Of a DNA stretch of 64,000 nucleotides, positions 1-10,063 are shown in pieces. Position numbers and translations under genes: made by a program. Within the stretch, counting starts at the first letter, position 1. Each line of letters starts with the position of its first letter. A model generated the notes under the pieces. The model had not been told where the DNA came from. It saw nothing but the letters and a program-made list of their open reading frames with translations, and ran no database searches. Where the stretch lies: contig NC_134082.1 in NCBI RefSeq assembly GCF_000715075.1, positions 139,612,948-139,676,947 of the forward strand, written 5' to 3'. The DNA comes from Nicotiana tabacum (Eukaryota; Streptophyta; Magnoliopsida; Solanales; Solanaceae).

Positions 1-1
1 A

Positions 2-175
2 GAACAAAGGCTACGAAAATATCAGGTAGGAATTCATAAGTTATTGCCCGAGTTTGACGAGTGTCAACTCGACCAGATACCCCAAGCATAAAACATCGAA
101 ACAGACGGCCTTGCCAAATTGGTAGCGGCCACCGAAAGCATAACCAGAGAAGGGAACGTGATAAAACTGAGGTAA
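2..175 (+). pseudogene. RNase H C-terminal fragment of a Tat-type Ty3/gypsy pol
   Basis: Read from position 2, this stretch gives the end of a gypsy RNase H domain: a tract around LLPEFDECQLDQIP, then an in-frame TAA at 89-91, then an ETDGLAKLVAATESI-like tail and a TAA at 173-175. The pattern 'polar residues, IP, then DxLAKLxxA' is the usual last part of plant gypsy RNase H. No integrase follows; the sequence passes directly into repeat-rich non-coding DNA, so the pol gene is truncated as well as broken by a stop. The rest of the element lies to the left of the window. I infer the Tat lineage from the long repeat-bearing 3' region and from an LTR start (TGTATG) shared with the nested element at 5021. 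Confidence is good for RNase H and moderate for the lineage. Confidence 0.7.
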
Positions 176-341
176 CGAATGCTTTTATTTTGTTTTAACT
201 AACTATTTCTCCAAGTGGAATAAAAGTAGGGGCAATCACCTGAGAAACGCTTTGTATTATCCAATGCAATCAAAATAAAGCAAACTGGGACTCACCCAAG
301 AAATGCAGAAGCTAAGAAAAATTGGGACTCCCCCAGGAAAC

Positions 342-644
342 ACCCTTTAAGGCCAAGGGCCTTCGTCAAAGAAGAAAAGTTCGACCTTGACCGAATGATG
401 ACGGGTTAACATTTCGATAAGTTCGAAATAATACCCTTTAAGGCCAATGGCCTTCGTCAAAGAAGAAGAGTTCGACCTTGATCGAACCACGACATGTTAA
501 CATTTCGATAAGTTCAAAATAAAACCCTTTAAGGCCAAGGGCCTTCGCCAAAGAAAAATAATTCGACCTTGATCGAACGACAACGAGTTAACATTTTGAT
601 AAGTCGAAATAACACCCTTTAAGGCAAATGGCCTTCGTCAAAAA
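342..644 (+). repeat. Three to four direct repeats of about 90 bp
   Basis: Copies begin at 342, 433, 524 and (partial) 613, each with ACCCTTTAAGGC, then 'ggccttcgtcaaagaag', then 'ttcgacctt' and 'gttaacatttcgataag'. The fourth copy breaks off and runs into the 41-bp array, which shares its 'ggcc-aagrgcc-ttcg/atcg' core, so the 41-bp unit probably arose from part of the 90-bp unit. It lies in the 3' untranslated part of the Tat element. Confidence 0.8.
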
Positions 645-1410
645 AGAGGAGGTCGACCCCTACGACCAAGAGCCATCGCCAAAAAAGAGGAGGTCGACCC
701 TGTACGACCAAGAGCCATAGCCAAAAAAGAGGAGGTCGACCCCGTACGACCAAGAGCCATCGCTAAAAAAGAAGAGGTCGACCCCTACGGCAAAGGGCCA
801 TCACCAAAAAAGAGGAGGTCAACCTTGTACGGCCTAGAGCCATCGCCAAAAAAGAGGAGGTCGACCCCGTACAACCAAGATCCATCGCTAAAAAAGAAGA
901 GGTCGACCCCTACGGCCAAGAGCCATCGCCAAAAAAGAGGAGGTCGACCCCGTATTGCCAAGAGCCATCGCCAAAAAAGAGGAGGTCGACCCTGTACGGC
1001 CAAGAGCCATCGCCAAAAAAGAGGAGGTCGATCCCTACGGCCAAGAGTCATCGCCAAAAAAGAGGAGGTCGACCTCGTATAGCCAAGAGCCATCGCCAAA
1101 AAAGAGGAGTTTGACCCCTACGACCAAGAGTCATCGCCAAAAAGAGGAGGTCGACCCCGTACGGCCAAGAGCCATCATTAAAAAAAAATAGGTCGACCCC
1201 TACGGCCAAGAGCCATCGCCAAAAAAGAGGAGGTCGACCCCGTACGGCCAAGAGCCATCGCCAAAAAGAAGAATTCTGCCTCGTCCGAATCAACCTTCAG
1301 CCTCTTCCGAATCAACCTTCAGCCTCATTCCATCGCCAAAAAGAGAAGGTCGACCCCGTATGGCCAAGAGCCATCGCCAAAAAAGAAGAGGTCGACCTCG
1401 TTCGAACCAC
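645..1410 (+). repeat. 41-42-bp tandem array in the Tat 3' region
   Basis: About 15 consecutive units at roughly 41-bp spacing run from 645 to 1270, with about two more between 1325 and 1410. Each unit carries 'gaggaggtcgacccc', 'tacggccaagagcc' and 'atcgccaaaaaa', with point changes and small indels. Long ORFs on both strands here are products of the repeat and not genes. Tandem arrays between pol and the 3' LTR are known for the Tat lineage and have been proposed as a source of new satellite DNA. Confidence 0.9.
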
Positions 1411-1800
1411 GATGGGTTAACATTTTGACCAGCTCAAAATAACACCGATACGGCCAAGGGCCATCTCCAAAAATAAGAATTCGTCCTCGTCCGAATCAAC
1501 ATTCGGCCTCGTCTGAATCAACCTTCGGCCTCATCTGAATCAACCTTCGGCCTCATCCGAATCAACCTTCAGCCTCGTCCGAATCAGCATTTGGCCTCGT
1601 CCGAATCTATCTTCGGCCTTGTCCGAATCTATCTTCGGCCTCGTCCGAATCTATCTTCGGCCTCGTCCGAATCTATCTTCGGCCTCGACCGAATTAACCT
1701 TCGGCCTCGTCTGAGTCAACCTTCGGCCTTGTCGGAATAAACACTGCCTCATCCCAATCAACATTCGGCCTCGTCCGAATTCACATTCGGTGACCTCGCC
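1276..1800 (+). repeat. 22-bp tandem array (CCTCGTCCGAATCAACCTTCGG type)
   Basis: A second, unrelated short tandem repeat follows the 41-bp array. The unit is about 22 bp, reads 'cctcgtccgaatc' followed by 'aaccttcgg' or 'tatcttcgg', and is densest from 1490 to 1770. Stray copies interleave with the 41-bp units near 1280-1340. The 1801-2124 stretch after it is unique, non-coding 3' sequence running to a purine-rich run (aataagcggaggga) just before the LTR. Confidence 0.85.
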
Positions 1801-2164
1801 CGAATTTACATTCTCGCCTGTCTAGATTCGAGGATGCGAATAACCTCCTCCGATGCCGCCATCCTTGCCGAAGCCGCCATCCCGGCCTTGACGGCCTTCC
1901 CCAACACTACCGTCTTCTCGGTCGACTCATCACTTGAGTCATTAGCCCTGATCGAACTCTGCTAAAGTTCTGCCCGCGAGGATACCACTTTAACCTAAAG
2001 ATCGGCACCCTCAGCCGCGATCCACACTAGTCGACCTCCTTATCCGAATTTCTCGAACTACGATTAATGAAGTCCTCTCACCGAGCTCGACCAAGAGATG
2101 ACCTCAATAAGCGGAGGGACTAACTGTATGAGTTAAAATTAGATTAGAGAAATTTGGCACGCGG

Positions 2165-2555
2165 AGACATAAGGCCGAAGTCGGACAGGCCGAGGTCGGA
2201 CAGACATAAGGTTGAGGTTGGACAGACATAAGGCCGAGGTCGGACAGACATAAGGCTAAGGTCGGACTGTCATCAATAAAGTCGAGGTCGGATAGGCTGA
2301 GGTTGGATAAACATAAGGCCGATGTCAGACAGGCCGAGGTCGGACAGTCATCAATAAGGCCAAAGTCGGACAGGCCGAGGTCGGACAGTCATCAACAACC
2401 GAGGTCGGACAGTCATCAATAGCCGAGGTCAGACAGTCTTCAATAAGGCCGAGGTCGGACAAGCCGAGATCGGACAGTCATCAACAACTGAGGTCGTACA
2501 GTCATCAATACCCGAGGTCGGACAATCATCAATAAGACCGAGGTCGATCAACGAT
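2165..2555 (+). repeat. Imperfect short repeats in LTR U3 (GGCCGAGGTCGGACAG type)
   Basis: The motif 'ggccgaggtcggacag' alternates with 'tcatcaata' or 'acataa' in at least a dozen irregular copies. Unit length varies (about 16-33 bp), so this is a degenerate composite array. It lies upstream of the LTR TATA box, where enhancer-like repeats are common in LTRs. Confidence 0.75.
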
Positions 2556-2648
2556 GAAATAGCTAGTTTGCTTTGGAATCCTCAACGGGAATATTCTATA
2601 GAATATTCCCTATAATTGTACTTTTTAGGATTTTCTATGGAAACCTCT

Positions 2649-2656
2649 TATAAATA
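2649..2656 (+). promoter_or_regulatory. TATA box of the Tat 3' LTR
   Basis: TATAAATA follows 'aaacctct' in the middle of the LTR and precedes a CT-rich stretch, which is the normal place for the LTR core promoter. Whether it is active cannot be seen. Confidence 0.55.
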
Positions 2657-3086
2657 GGAAGGGAGGACTTCCAAAAAAGTGGGCTCTCTCACTCTCTCTC
2701 TCCCTCTCTCTAGAAAATATATAAACACACCTCTCTGGAGAATCTGTGATCCCATACCTTCTTCGGATCCAAAAAGGATCCTAAGATTCTTGTATTTGTC
2801 TATCATTCATCTTTATCAAATGAAAGAATATCCGTCTCACTCCAGATTGAGTGAATCTTTTCCTTTATTTACATTTTATTGCCACTTAATGTTACTTAAT
2901 TCATCTTTCTTTATGCTATTAAATCTGGTCATAATCACGGCTAATACTCATTTTCGGCTATGTTTTTCTATTCATATTATTCATCTTGGATCTAGAGTTA
3001 ATTATTATTAACTAGGATTTACCCTTTCATCTTCTTTGATTAATTTGTTCAAAAACGTTTTGATATCTTTTGAGTCAAACAAATAC

Positions 3087-3556
3087 TACATACATGTGAG
3101 ATCATTTAATACATGGATTGAGAGTTATGATTAATAGATAGTTTCCACCAAAGTGGTCTGTTTATTTGAGTCATTAAAATATTCTCAATGTACCATATCC
3201 AAATTATCCTTTACAAGTGTACACTAGTGTTGGAGATTTTCCTTTTGATACTAGTGACTCTAAATTAAGGCTAAGGATAAGTTGTTGTAAGAGGAGATTT
3301 TGTGTTTCTTACATAAAGGAAGGACACAATGTATGCCTTGTACTCTTGGATAATAAAGGGGAGGTTTTGTATCTTTTGCCTAAAGGTGAGGATACAATGA
3401 ATGCCTTAGACTCCTTATTTTTTTCAAAAGGGGAGACAATTGCATCTTCTACCCAAATGAGGGGTGTAATGGATGTCTTTGACTCTTTTGATTTACATAT
3501 TCCTGCCCATAATTTTATCTAATTTTGTGTTGTTTGCTTATACAGCTGTCAACAAC
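3087..3556 (+). other. Untranslated leader of copia element 1, with degenerate internal repeats
   Basis: This AT-rich stretch lies between the end of the Tat LTR and the copia gag start. It contains no primer-binding site (TGGTATCAGAGC), so the copia 5' LTR must lie upstream of the Tat insertion, outside the window, or be lost. Three diverged repeats around 'rayacaatgnatgccttngactc' occur at about 3325-3360, 3390-3425 and 3460-3490. No coding function is seen, although short ORFs run across it. Confidence 0.5.
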
Positions 3557-4423
3557 ATGACTATTCAGTTGAATTCCATTGAAACTCTAACTAGTAGCAA
3601 CTACAAGAAGTGGAAACAGGATGTTGAAATAGTGTTAGGCCTAATACACCTGGACTTTGCATTGATTGAACAGAATTCCGCTGAACCCACAACTACCAGC
3701 ACTGTTAATGAAAAGGCTAAATATGAGAAATGGATGAAGGCTAACAAATTGAGTCTCATGATCATGAAGAGATCTATTTCTGATCACATAAAAGGTGCAA
3801 TTAAGGATAATGGGAATGCAAAAGATTTCTTGAGTGCCATTGGACAGAAATTCTTAGAATCTGATAAAGCTGAGATAGGTAGCCTGATTGATTCCCTGTC
3901 TACCATAAAGTATGACCTTGTAGGTAATGTCCGTGATCATATTATGAAATTGGTTAACATTGCTACCAAATCGAACAATTTAGGTGTAACCATTACCGAT
4001 GATTTTCTTGTTCACCAATCTCTAAGGTCCCTTCTTGAGCAGTTTAACCAACTTAAGACAACCTATAATGCACAAAAAGATAAGTGGAGTGTTGATGAGC
4101 TTATTACTGTTTGTATGGTAGATGAAGGGAGGATCCAAAAGGAGAAAGTTGAGGGTGTAGTGAACCTTGTTAGTTCGTCTAGATTAGCTAATTATCCCTC
4201 TTATAAAAGAAAAGGTGGACCCAAATTTCACAAAAGGAAACATGGCCAGTCTCATCATCCAGGTGGTAATAGTGGTCATACTAATAAGCCTGATGTTAAC
4301 CAAAGTCAGTTTCATAATCCTCTTGGTCCTCAAGCTGTAATTAAGAAAGAAATCAAGTGTTAAGATTGCAAACATGTAGGTCATAAGAAATATGGTTGTC
4401 CTCTGAAAAGAAATTAGGTAATC
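3557..4423 (+). pseudogene. Ty1/copia gag (UBN2-type capsid and broken CCHC zinc knuckle), element 1
   Basis: The likely start is the ATG at 3557 (MTIQLNSIETLTSSNYKKWK); the upstream in-frame extension is leader. The body shows the features of copia Gag: an N-terminal 'L-x-S-x-N-Y-x-x-W' motif, 'YEKWMKANKLSLMIMKRSI', a central helix-rich capsid region, and a basic Gly/His-rich tail. The zinc knuckle that should end Gag (C-x2-C-x4-H-x4-C) is at about 4357-4402 and has a TAA at 4361-4363 inside it. After this the reading frame changes before the protease. Gag packages element RNA in cytoplasmic particles. This copy cannot make a full Gag-Pol. Confidence 0.8.
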
Positions 4424-5020
4424 TTTTGGATTTTGTCTGCTTTGAAACTAGTCTTGTTCATGTTCCTTTAAATTCTTGGTGGTCGGATAGTGGTGCAACC
4501 GTTCATGTAACCAATAACTTGCAGGATCTAGTAAGCAGACGGAAGCCAAAAGAGGATGAAGCCAATGTTGTTGTGGGCAATGGACTCAAAGCAAAAGTAG
4601 AGTTTATAAGGACATCTATTTTACCTTTTAAAAATAATTCTAGTATTCGTTTAGAAAATACTGTTTTTGACTATCTATGAGACAAAAATTAGTTTCGCTT
4701 TCCCTTTTGGACAAAGCTAGTTATTCATTTCAACAAAATAATGGTATTATTAAAATTTCCTATGATTCACATGTTGTTGCTGATGCCTTTTTAAGTGATG
4801 GTCTATATCGCTTGAATGTATTGAATGAAACTTTTTCTGCAATGCATGTCAAATATATTGCCCACAAAAGGTCTGTTATGAGTAAAACGTATTACCTATT
4901 AGGGCATAGGTGTCTTGGTCATATTTCTAAAGAAAGAATTGAAAGATTGGTAAAGGAAAATATTTTATCTGTTCTTGATCCAAAAGATTTTGAAACTTGT
5001 GTGGATTGTGTTAAGGGTAA
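4424..5020 (+). pseudogene. Copia element 1: protease and pre-integrase region
   Basis: After a frame change, the sequence reads NSWWSDSGATVHVTNNL, where D-S-G-A is the aspartic protease active site. A stop near 4678 and another frame change follow, then a GAG-pre-integrase region (MRQKLVSLSLLDKASYSF onward) with the HHCC zinc-binding part: 'GHRCLGHIS' and later 'CVDCVKG'. The coding sequence is interrupted after 'VKG' at 5016-5020 by the nested Tat element and resumes at 14805. If the insertion and one copy of its GGTAA duplication are set aside, the reading frame passes directly into integrase, which confirms the site. Confidence 0.8.
5016..5020 (+). other. Target-site duplication GGTAA (left copy)
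   Basis: GGTAA just before the 5' LTR matches GGTAA at 14800-14804 just after the 3' LTR. Gypsy integrases make 5-bp duplications, so this fixes both element ends. Confidence 0.9.
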
Positions 5021-5787
5021 TGTATGCGGCAAAATCAGAGGGCTTAATTTCTCGCTATCAAGCTACTTCGGAAGAATATCTCGAGACCCCGATGATGTAG
5101 AGTTACGACCGAGTCCCCTCCCTCGGGGCTCGTCGAGGCCAGACTCAAAGAAGATGAAGATCGAGGCTGGAACAAAAAGGGAATTCCCAAGGCACGCGGC
5201 TAAGTCTGGCAAGAGCCGGCCTACCCAAATCCTATGTCGAGGCATCAAGTCTAGCCGTCCCATCTCCTTGATTTTATAATTAATGTATGTTGTACTATGA
5301 ATGGTTTCTCCTCCTATATAAAGGGGATCCCCATCACTTTGTAAGCCCCGGCCGATGGGGCTCCAACTATTCTCCACAAGATCAATAATATCTCTCTCTC
5401 TCTCTCTTTCTTCTCTCTAACTTACTCGTTCTTACTCGCTCGAGGCCATTCTTAGCATTTATTGGTTTCATACTTGTTCTTCATTTATTGCTTGATATTG
5501 GCCATAAAGAGCCTTCTTTAATTATATTCTAACTATTATCCCTTCCCCACTTACCCCCGATAGCTCGAGCTCGAGCCGGATATCGACCCCGAGGCCCTTT
5601 ATCGATCAGTCCGAAGCCCGGGCAGCAAGCCCCTCAGTTTGATTACTACCCCTTTTTAACTTGCATCTCATCGTTAAACTTCATACTTCTAGCATCAACT
5701 ACTCTAACAACTAGTATAAAAATAGATCACGTATTTTTAGAGTCCCATTTACAAATTTAATTGTTGTTACCATTTTTACGGTAAACA
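5021..5787 (+). repeat. 5' LTR of the nested Tat-type element
   Basis: 767 bp, TGTATG to GTAAACA. It has a TATA box (TATATAAA, about 5314-5321) and a CT microsatellite near 5391-5410 in the expected transcribed leader. It has 14 extra bases near 5158-5171 compared with the 3' copy, between short GAA repeats, which suggests a slippage-type deletion in the other copy. Confidence 0.9.
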
Positions 5788-5788
5788 G

Positions 5789-5806
5789 TTTGGCACCCAT
5801 TGTGGT
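5789..5806 (+). promoter_or_regulatory. Probable primer-binding site of the nested Tat-type element
   Basis: TTTGGCACCCATTGTGGTG begins 1-2 nt after the LTR end. The position and TGGCxCC-type start fit a tRNA 3'-end complement as used by plant gypsy elements. I cannot assign the tRNA, and the site looks mutated. Confidence 0.5.
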
Positions 5807-5907
5807 GCTAAAAATAATAGTGATTATTTTCTTGCTGGTTTCATTACATAATTGCAAGTTATCTTTCACACTTTTTCATGTCCAAGATCTCTTAATTTCA
5901 GGTCGAA

Positions 5908-7494
5908 ATGTCTGGCTCGGTAAACAGGGTTGAGAACGACTGCCTCAAAAATCATGGCAAAATGGTGTGGATGTTCTAGTCGTTGGCGCGCCACCGCAAA
6001 ACCCCGATAACACACTTGGACCGATTCCAGCGGATTCGGGTTCGCAAGACATGCAGTAGGTCGACGAAACCTCACACACCGACGGAAGCGTACAACATGG
6101 AGACCAACAGGAAGCCCAAAAAACCCCGACCCGAGAAGAACAAGAAGTCAGTCTTCATGTTATTTTTGAAATGTTGCAGGCACAATATTTGACCATCGCT
6201 CAGTTACAAAGACACCCGAAGACTTCTAGCATAGTAGCGCCGGAAACTACTCCCCCAACCGAACGGGTATCGGAGAGGTCAAACAGCGACGAATCGGTGG
6301 CCGATCCTACCATCGTGAAAATGCTGGAGGACCTCACCAAAAGGATCGAATTAGGCGAGAAAATGATAGCAGCCAACGATAAGAAGGTCAAAACTTACAA
6401 CTTCAGAGTCGACCAAATCTTGGGCGTGCCTTCGGTCCTGAAAGGTGTAGATTCGAGGAAGTTTGTGCAACGGTCATTCCTAGAGGAAACGGCTCCGAAA
6501 TCCATTCCAAAGAAGTTCAGAATGCTAGAACTCCCTAAGTATAATGGAACCTCAGATCCCAACCAACACATCACTGCCTATACATGCGCAGTAAAAGGCG
6601 ATAACCCAAAAAATGATGAGTTCGGGTCTGTCTTATTGAAGAGATTCGGGGAAACACTCTTGGAAGGGGTCATGATGTGGCATCATGACCTAGCTCCCAA
6701 CCCTATAAACTTACTTACCATACCGACAGATTTCTCCATAAAGGCACACACCGGTGCCATCAAAGAAACGGCAAGAAGGCCCGACACATCTAGGACCGAG
6801 CAAAGGAAGAACGAAATGCTGCGAGAATTCGCATCTCATTTCCAGATGGAACGAAAAGGACTACCCCCATTCTCGGATGACCGGGCGTTACCAGCCTTTA
6901 CTCAAAACCTAAACAAACCAAGCCCGACATTCCCAAGACAGTCAAAACAAAACTTGATCGAGTACCCAGCCAAGATCTGGTCAGATGCCCATATCCGGCA
7001 CCAGTCGCAAACCAATGCAAAATAGAGAAAGGTACCGCCCATACATCGTAGACGAGAGAAACGCCCTAAGGCGCAATCTACCTCACAATGATCGGAGAAT
7101 GGATCGAGGACAATATCCTCAAGGTATCATTAATAGAGCCAGATTTGACGGGGACACAAGGACAACGAGGGTGCCTCGCCTATCAAGATACAATTTTAAC
7201 ATCGTTGTATCAGACATCGTGTTCACCATTAGCGAAACCAGGGACACCAGATGGCCTAGACCTATTCAGCAGAATCCCACTCAGAGGAACCTCAACTGGG
7301 TGTGTGAACTGTATAACAAGTGCGGCCGTGGGGCCGAGGATCTCCACCAGCTCGGAGGAAAGTCACTCAACAAAAACCACCGCCGAGAACTAATGAACGA
7401 CCGAATTCAAGTTCAGTCCCGAGTAGGGAAGGCTGCCAGGAAGAATGAAGCAAATGGGCCGCAGCGTATTACCACGATAATCGAGAAGCAATGA
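5908..7494 (+). pseudogene. Tat-type gag remnant
   Basis: A short N-terminal reading frame starts at the ATG at 5908 and soon stops. The main Gag frame is open at 6171-7025 (284 aa) and continues in another frame to about 7494. The central part has the retrotransposon Gag (capsid) pattern: 'IPKKFRMLELPKYNGTSDP', then 'HITAYTCAVKG', 'LLKRFGETLLEGVMMW', 'FSIKAHTGA' and 'LREFASHFQMER'. The region after about 7026 is basic and Arg/Asn rich, like a Gag nucleocapsid tail. Gag would form the virus-like particle. Frame breaks make it non-functional here. It is the only well-preserved protein domain in the element. Confidence 0.75.
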
Positions 7495-7528
7495 GACTTT
7501 CAAAGAACTTGTAAAAAGAAGAGCGCAA

Positions 7529-8065
7529 ATGCTTGTCACTAGAGAAAGGCAGATCTGGGGATATATCCCTGAGGAAGCCCCCACAATCAGCAAAGAGGGC
7601 ATCGAGAGCTTGTCTTGGCCTCACACTGACGCTCTGGTAACCTTCTTCCTCACTCAATCCATTTTAAATAAAACATGTGCTCATAAATTAAGGCAGCTCG
7701 ATCAACGCTGTCGGGTCGAGGGTCATAGGGCAACTCGGACCGCCGGGTTAAATCATGCTCGCCTCTCAAATATTTAGCGGATTCCAAATGGAGATTGCAA
7801 TTACAAGGAGAACGACCATTCTCTCAGTTCAGCATGACTGGCTCCGACCGGAACGTGCCGAGTTCTGTATCATTAAAGGAGGCGCAAGGCACGGACGCCT
7901 TATTCAGGTGATCGCGGACGCACCGCGCGAGGGCAGTGCCCCCCTGGCAAAAAGGATGAGATTCCACGCAAGGGACGGAATTAAAACCATCGCAAAAAGC
8001 AACATGTGGCAAGGGAAAAGGTCCGCATCACATGACGCATCGGCGACACCTATATCTCCACTCTC
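7529..8065 (+). pseudogene. Degenerate gypsy protease region
   Basis: The stretch '…SKEGIESLSWPHTDALVTFF…' (from about 7580) resembles the segment leading into a Tat protease, where 'PHxDALV' precedes the Asp active site. Further on, 'MRFHARDGIKTIAKSNMW' (about 7956-8010) resembles the end of the protease domain. The active-site DxGS motif itself is not readable, and at least two frame changes lie between these pieces. After about 8065 I see no RT. This is a similarity by pattern only; a profile search would decide. Confidence 0.45.
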
Positions 8066-10063
8066 GAAAGAGTCAAAGGGTAAGCGAACCATGTTTTCGG
8101 CCGAGCCCGATTGGACACAGTGGAGGGCTGTACTAGAGTCCTCGCTCCAAAATGTCAGGGACATACCGGACCTCGGAACATCACCTGTGCCACCTGGAGT
8201 AAGGTAAAACCACCCCCCTCCTTCATTATTTGACACTAACCTTCATGCAGACATCCGGCTATGGCGTCCGGAAGTGTGAACTATACCCGAAGATCCCAAG
8301 GCCTTAACAGCACCCGTCGCACTCTTTCCCCTCGGTCGGACTTCCACCCCAAAAAAGGTCTCACCAGCGAGGTTCTTAGTGGAGCGACGTGCCTCCTAGG
8401 AAGGATTCAACAAGACTACTGGACTTTCTTCGCAATCAACCCCGTACCGGGAAAGGACAATCAAGGTCCCAATGGGAAATCATGTACCGAGCCAAACGGT
8501 CAAAGGACCTGTTCCCGCAGGGGCCGAGCTCACGACAACGAAACAATATGTATTTTCTCCAAGAAATTAAAGAATATCTTTCAGCATCTCGTACTCCAAA
8601 AGAGAAAAATTTTGGCATACTCAAGGATTCCCTCCACCGAATACGTCCCGAAATACTGAGAGACTTAGCATCAACAATTTGGCACCCGCACAACATCAGG
8701 GTTGAAACTCCGGACTCATAAGGATCCAACAAGGCAATTCCGAACTCACGAGTAACGGTCTTCGGGCCTAAGCAAACTCGATGACTCGGAGACTGACATC
8801 AATCGCCATACACTGGAAAACCCGAGGCCATAAGACCCCGAGTGGGCAGACTCGGTCTAGCCAGATCTATTTTACATAGCAACAAAAACTGTAAGACCTC
8901 AACAGGCATGACAAACTGTAAGACCTCAACAGGCATGAAACTCAATCCCGAAGTTTAGGCTATATGTCGCATTTGAAAGACTCCCAAAAGGGCATACCCT
9001 CGATGTAGATGCCTAAACTATTACTCGGGATCAAAAATGGCTCCGGCCAAACACATAAGACTACGGTCAAAATGGCTGCACCAGCCAAATTAACGCGACT
9101 CGAGGACGCCCGATCGTCGCTAACAAAATCACAGGCCATTACTTCGAATCTACTTCGAAAAGAATTAGTTAAAATAGGCTACCCTCAACAGGCAAACGAT
9201 CTTCGACCATGTTAGCTCCAAATCACAAGGCTTCGAGCTACTCAGCCTACGAGCTAAACCTTCCGAGGTGCTCGAACATCGCCGGTAACGACTTGAAATC
9301 GAGGTTTTTCCTGAACCAACGATGGGTCAGGCAAAATTATTTCAAAAAGACCTTAATGAGAGGAAAACAAAGCCTACAATATGCCCGCGGGCAAAAGTGT
9401 AAGAGCCATTATCGCCAGCCAAACGAGCCTCAAGGCCGCACACTAAGAGGTCTCAACGACCAAAAGCGTAAGATCTACTGTCGCCAGCTAAAGAAAATTG
9501 AAAACTTGAGGATTAAAATGAGCTCGAGTCGTAACCCGATTCGGAGACCAGATCCAAAATAGTTAACTATACATGCCTAAGGGCACAGCGTAAGTGCCAC
9601 CATCACCAGATTTACGAGCCTTAGGGCCGCATACCTAAAAGGTCGCTTCGACCCAAAGCATATGAAAGCCATGTTCATCCGCCCATGCAGGCACAAAAAC
9701 TTGTGGGTCAATTAAAGCTCGAGTCGCAACACGACTCATAGACTGAACCAAAAATAGTTAAAATGCAAATTCCCAAGGGCAAGGCACAGGAGCCATTACC
9801 GTCCGCCCACAGAGGATCGAAAGACAGGTAAGCTCGAGTCAAAGACTAACTCGGAGACTAAACCCAAAACAGCTGGGCAAAGCACAATAGCTCTAACGCC
9901 TACTCGTGCTAAAAACCGCACTTGACCGAGCATGAAAGAACCTCCGAACCTATCTAATGAGCTCTGGATTCGTAAGGCTCGCGCCAAACACCGAAACCAG
10001 CCCGCCTGGTCGAAAGCAATGCAGAAAGAGATACAAAAGAGATGAAGCTCCAAGTTTTCTTTT
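8066..10063 (+). other. Internal non-coding part of the nested Tat-type element
   Basis: No RT, RNase H or integrase motif is seen in either strand. Several ORFs of 60-130 codons occur (for example 8389-8721 on plus) but match nothing I recognise. From about 8760 to 9950 the sequence has repeated phrases such as 'aactcgagtcg' and 'ccaaaagcgtaaga', typical of degenerate 3' untranslated DNA. A tandem pair of about 28 bp ('aaactgtaagacctcaacagg') lies at 8886-8941. Confidence 0.5.
8886..8941 (+). repeat. Tandem duplication of about 28 bp
   Basis: The phrase 'aaactgtaagacctcaacaggcatga' occurs twice back to back inside the nested Tat element, the copies being identical as far as I can read. This is a recent local duplication. 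Confidence 0.8.

Larger units (their letters stand above)
2125..3081 (+). mobile_element. 3' LTR of the left-hand Tat-type gypsy element
   Basis: The LTR begins TGTATGAGTTAAAAT after a purine-rich tract ending 'ggagggactaac' and ends 'gagtcaaaca'. The nested element at 14052 has nearly the same boundary ('cagagactatc' then TGTATG), which supports the start. A TATA box lies at 2649-2656 and a CT-rich leader follows at about 2683-2710. The U3 part holds its own short repeats. The 5 bp after the end are AATAC (3082-3086), the expected target duplication; the matching copy is outside the window. It appears to have inserted into the leader of the copia element that continues at 3087. The end is less certain than the start. 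Confidence 0.65.

Noticed and set aside
785..1293. Long ORFs on both strands in the 41-bp array (for example 785-1099 minus and 955-1191 plus)
   Set aside because: They are translations of the tandem repeat and follow its period; no protein family signal.
645..1410. Array could suggest a CRISPR
   Set aside because: There are no unique spacers between repeats, the repeats are head-to-tail and imperfect, and the setting is a plant retrotransposon.
2679..3011. 110-codon plus-strand ORF
   Set aside because: It lies in the transcribed part of the Tat LTR, starts in a CT microsatellite and has no family signal.
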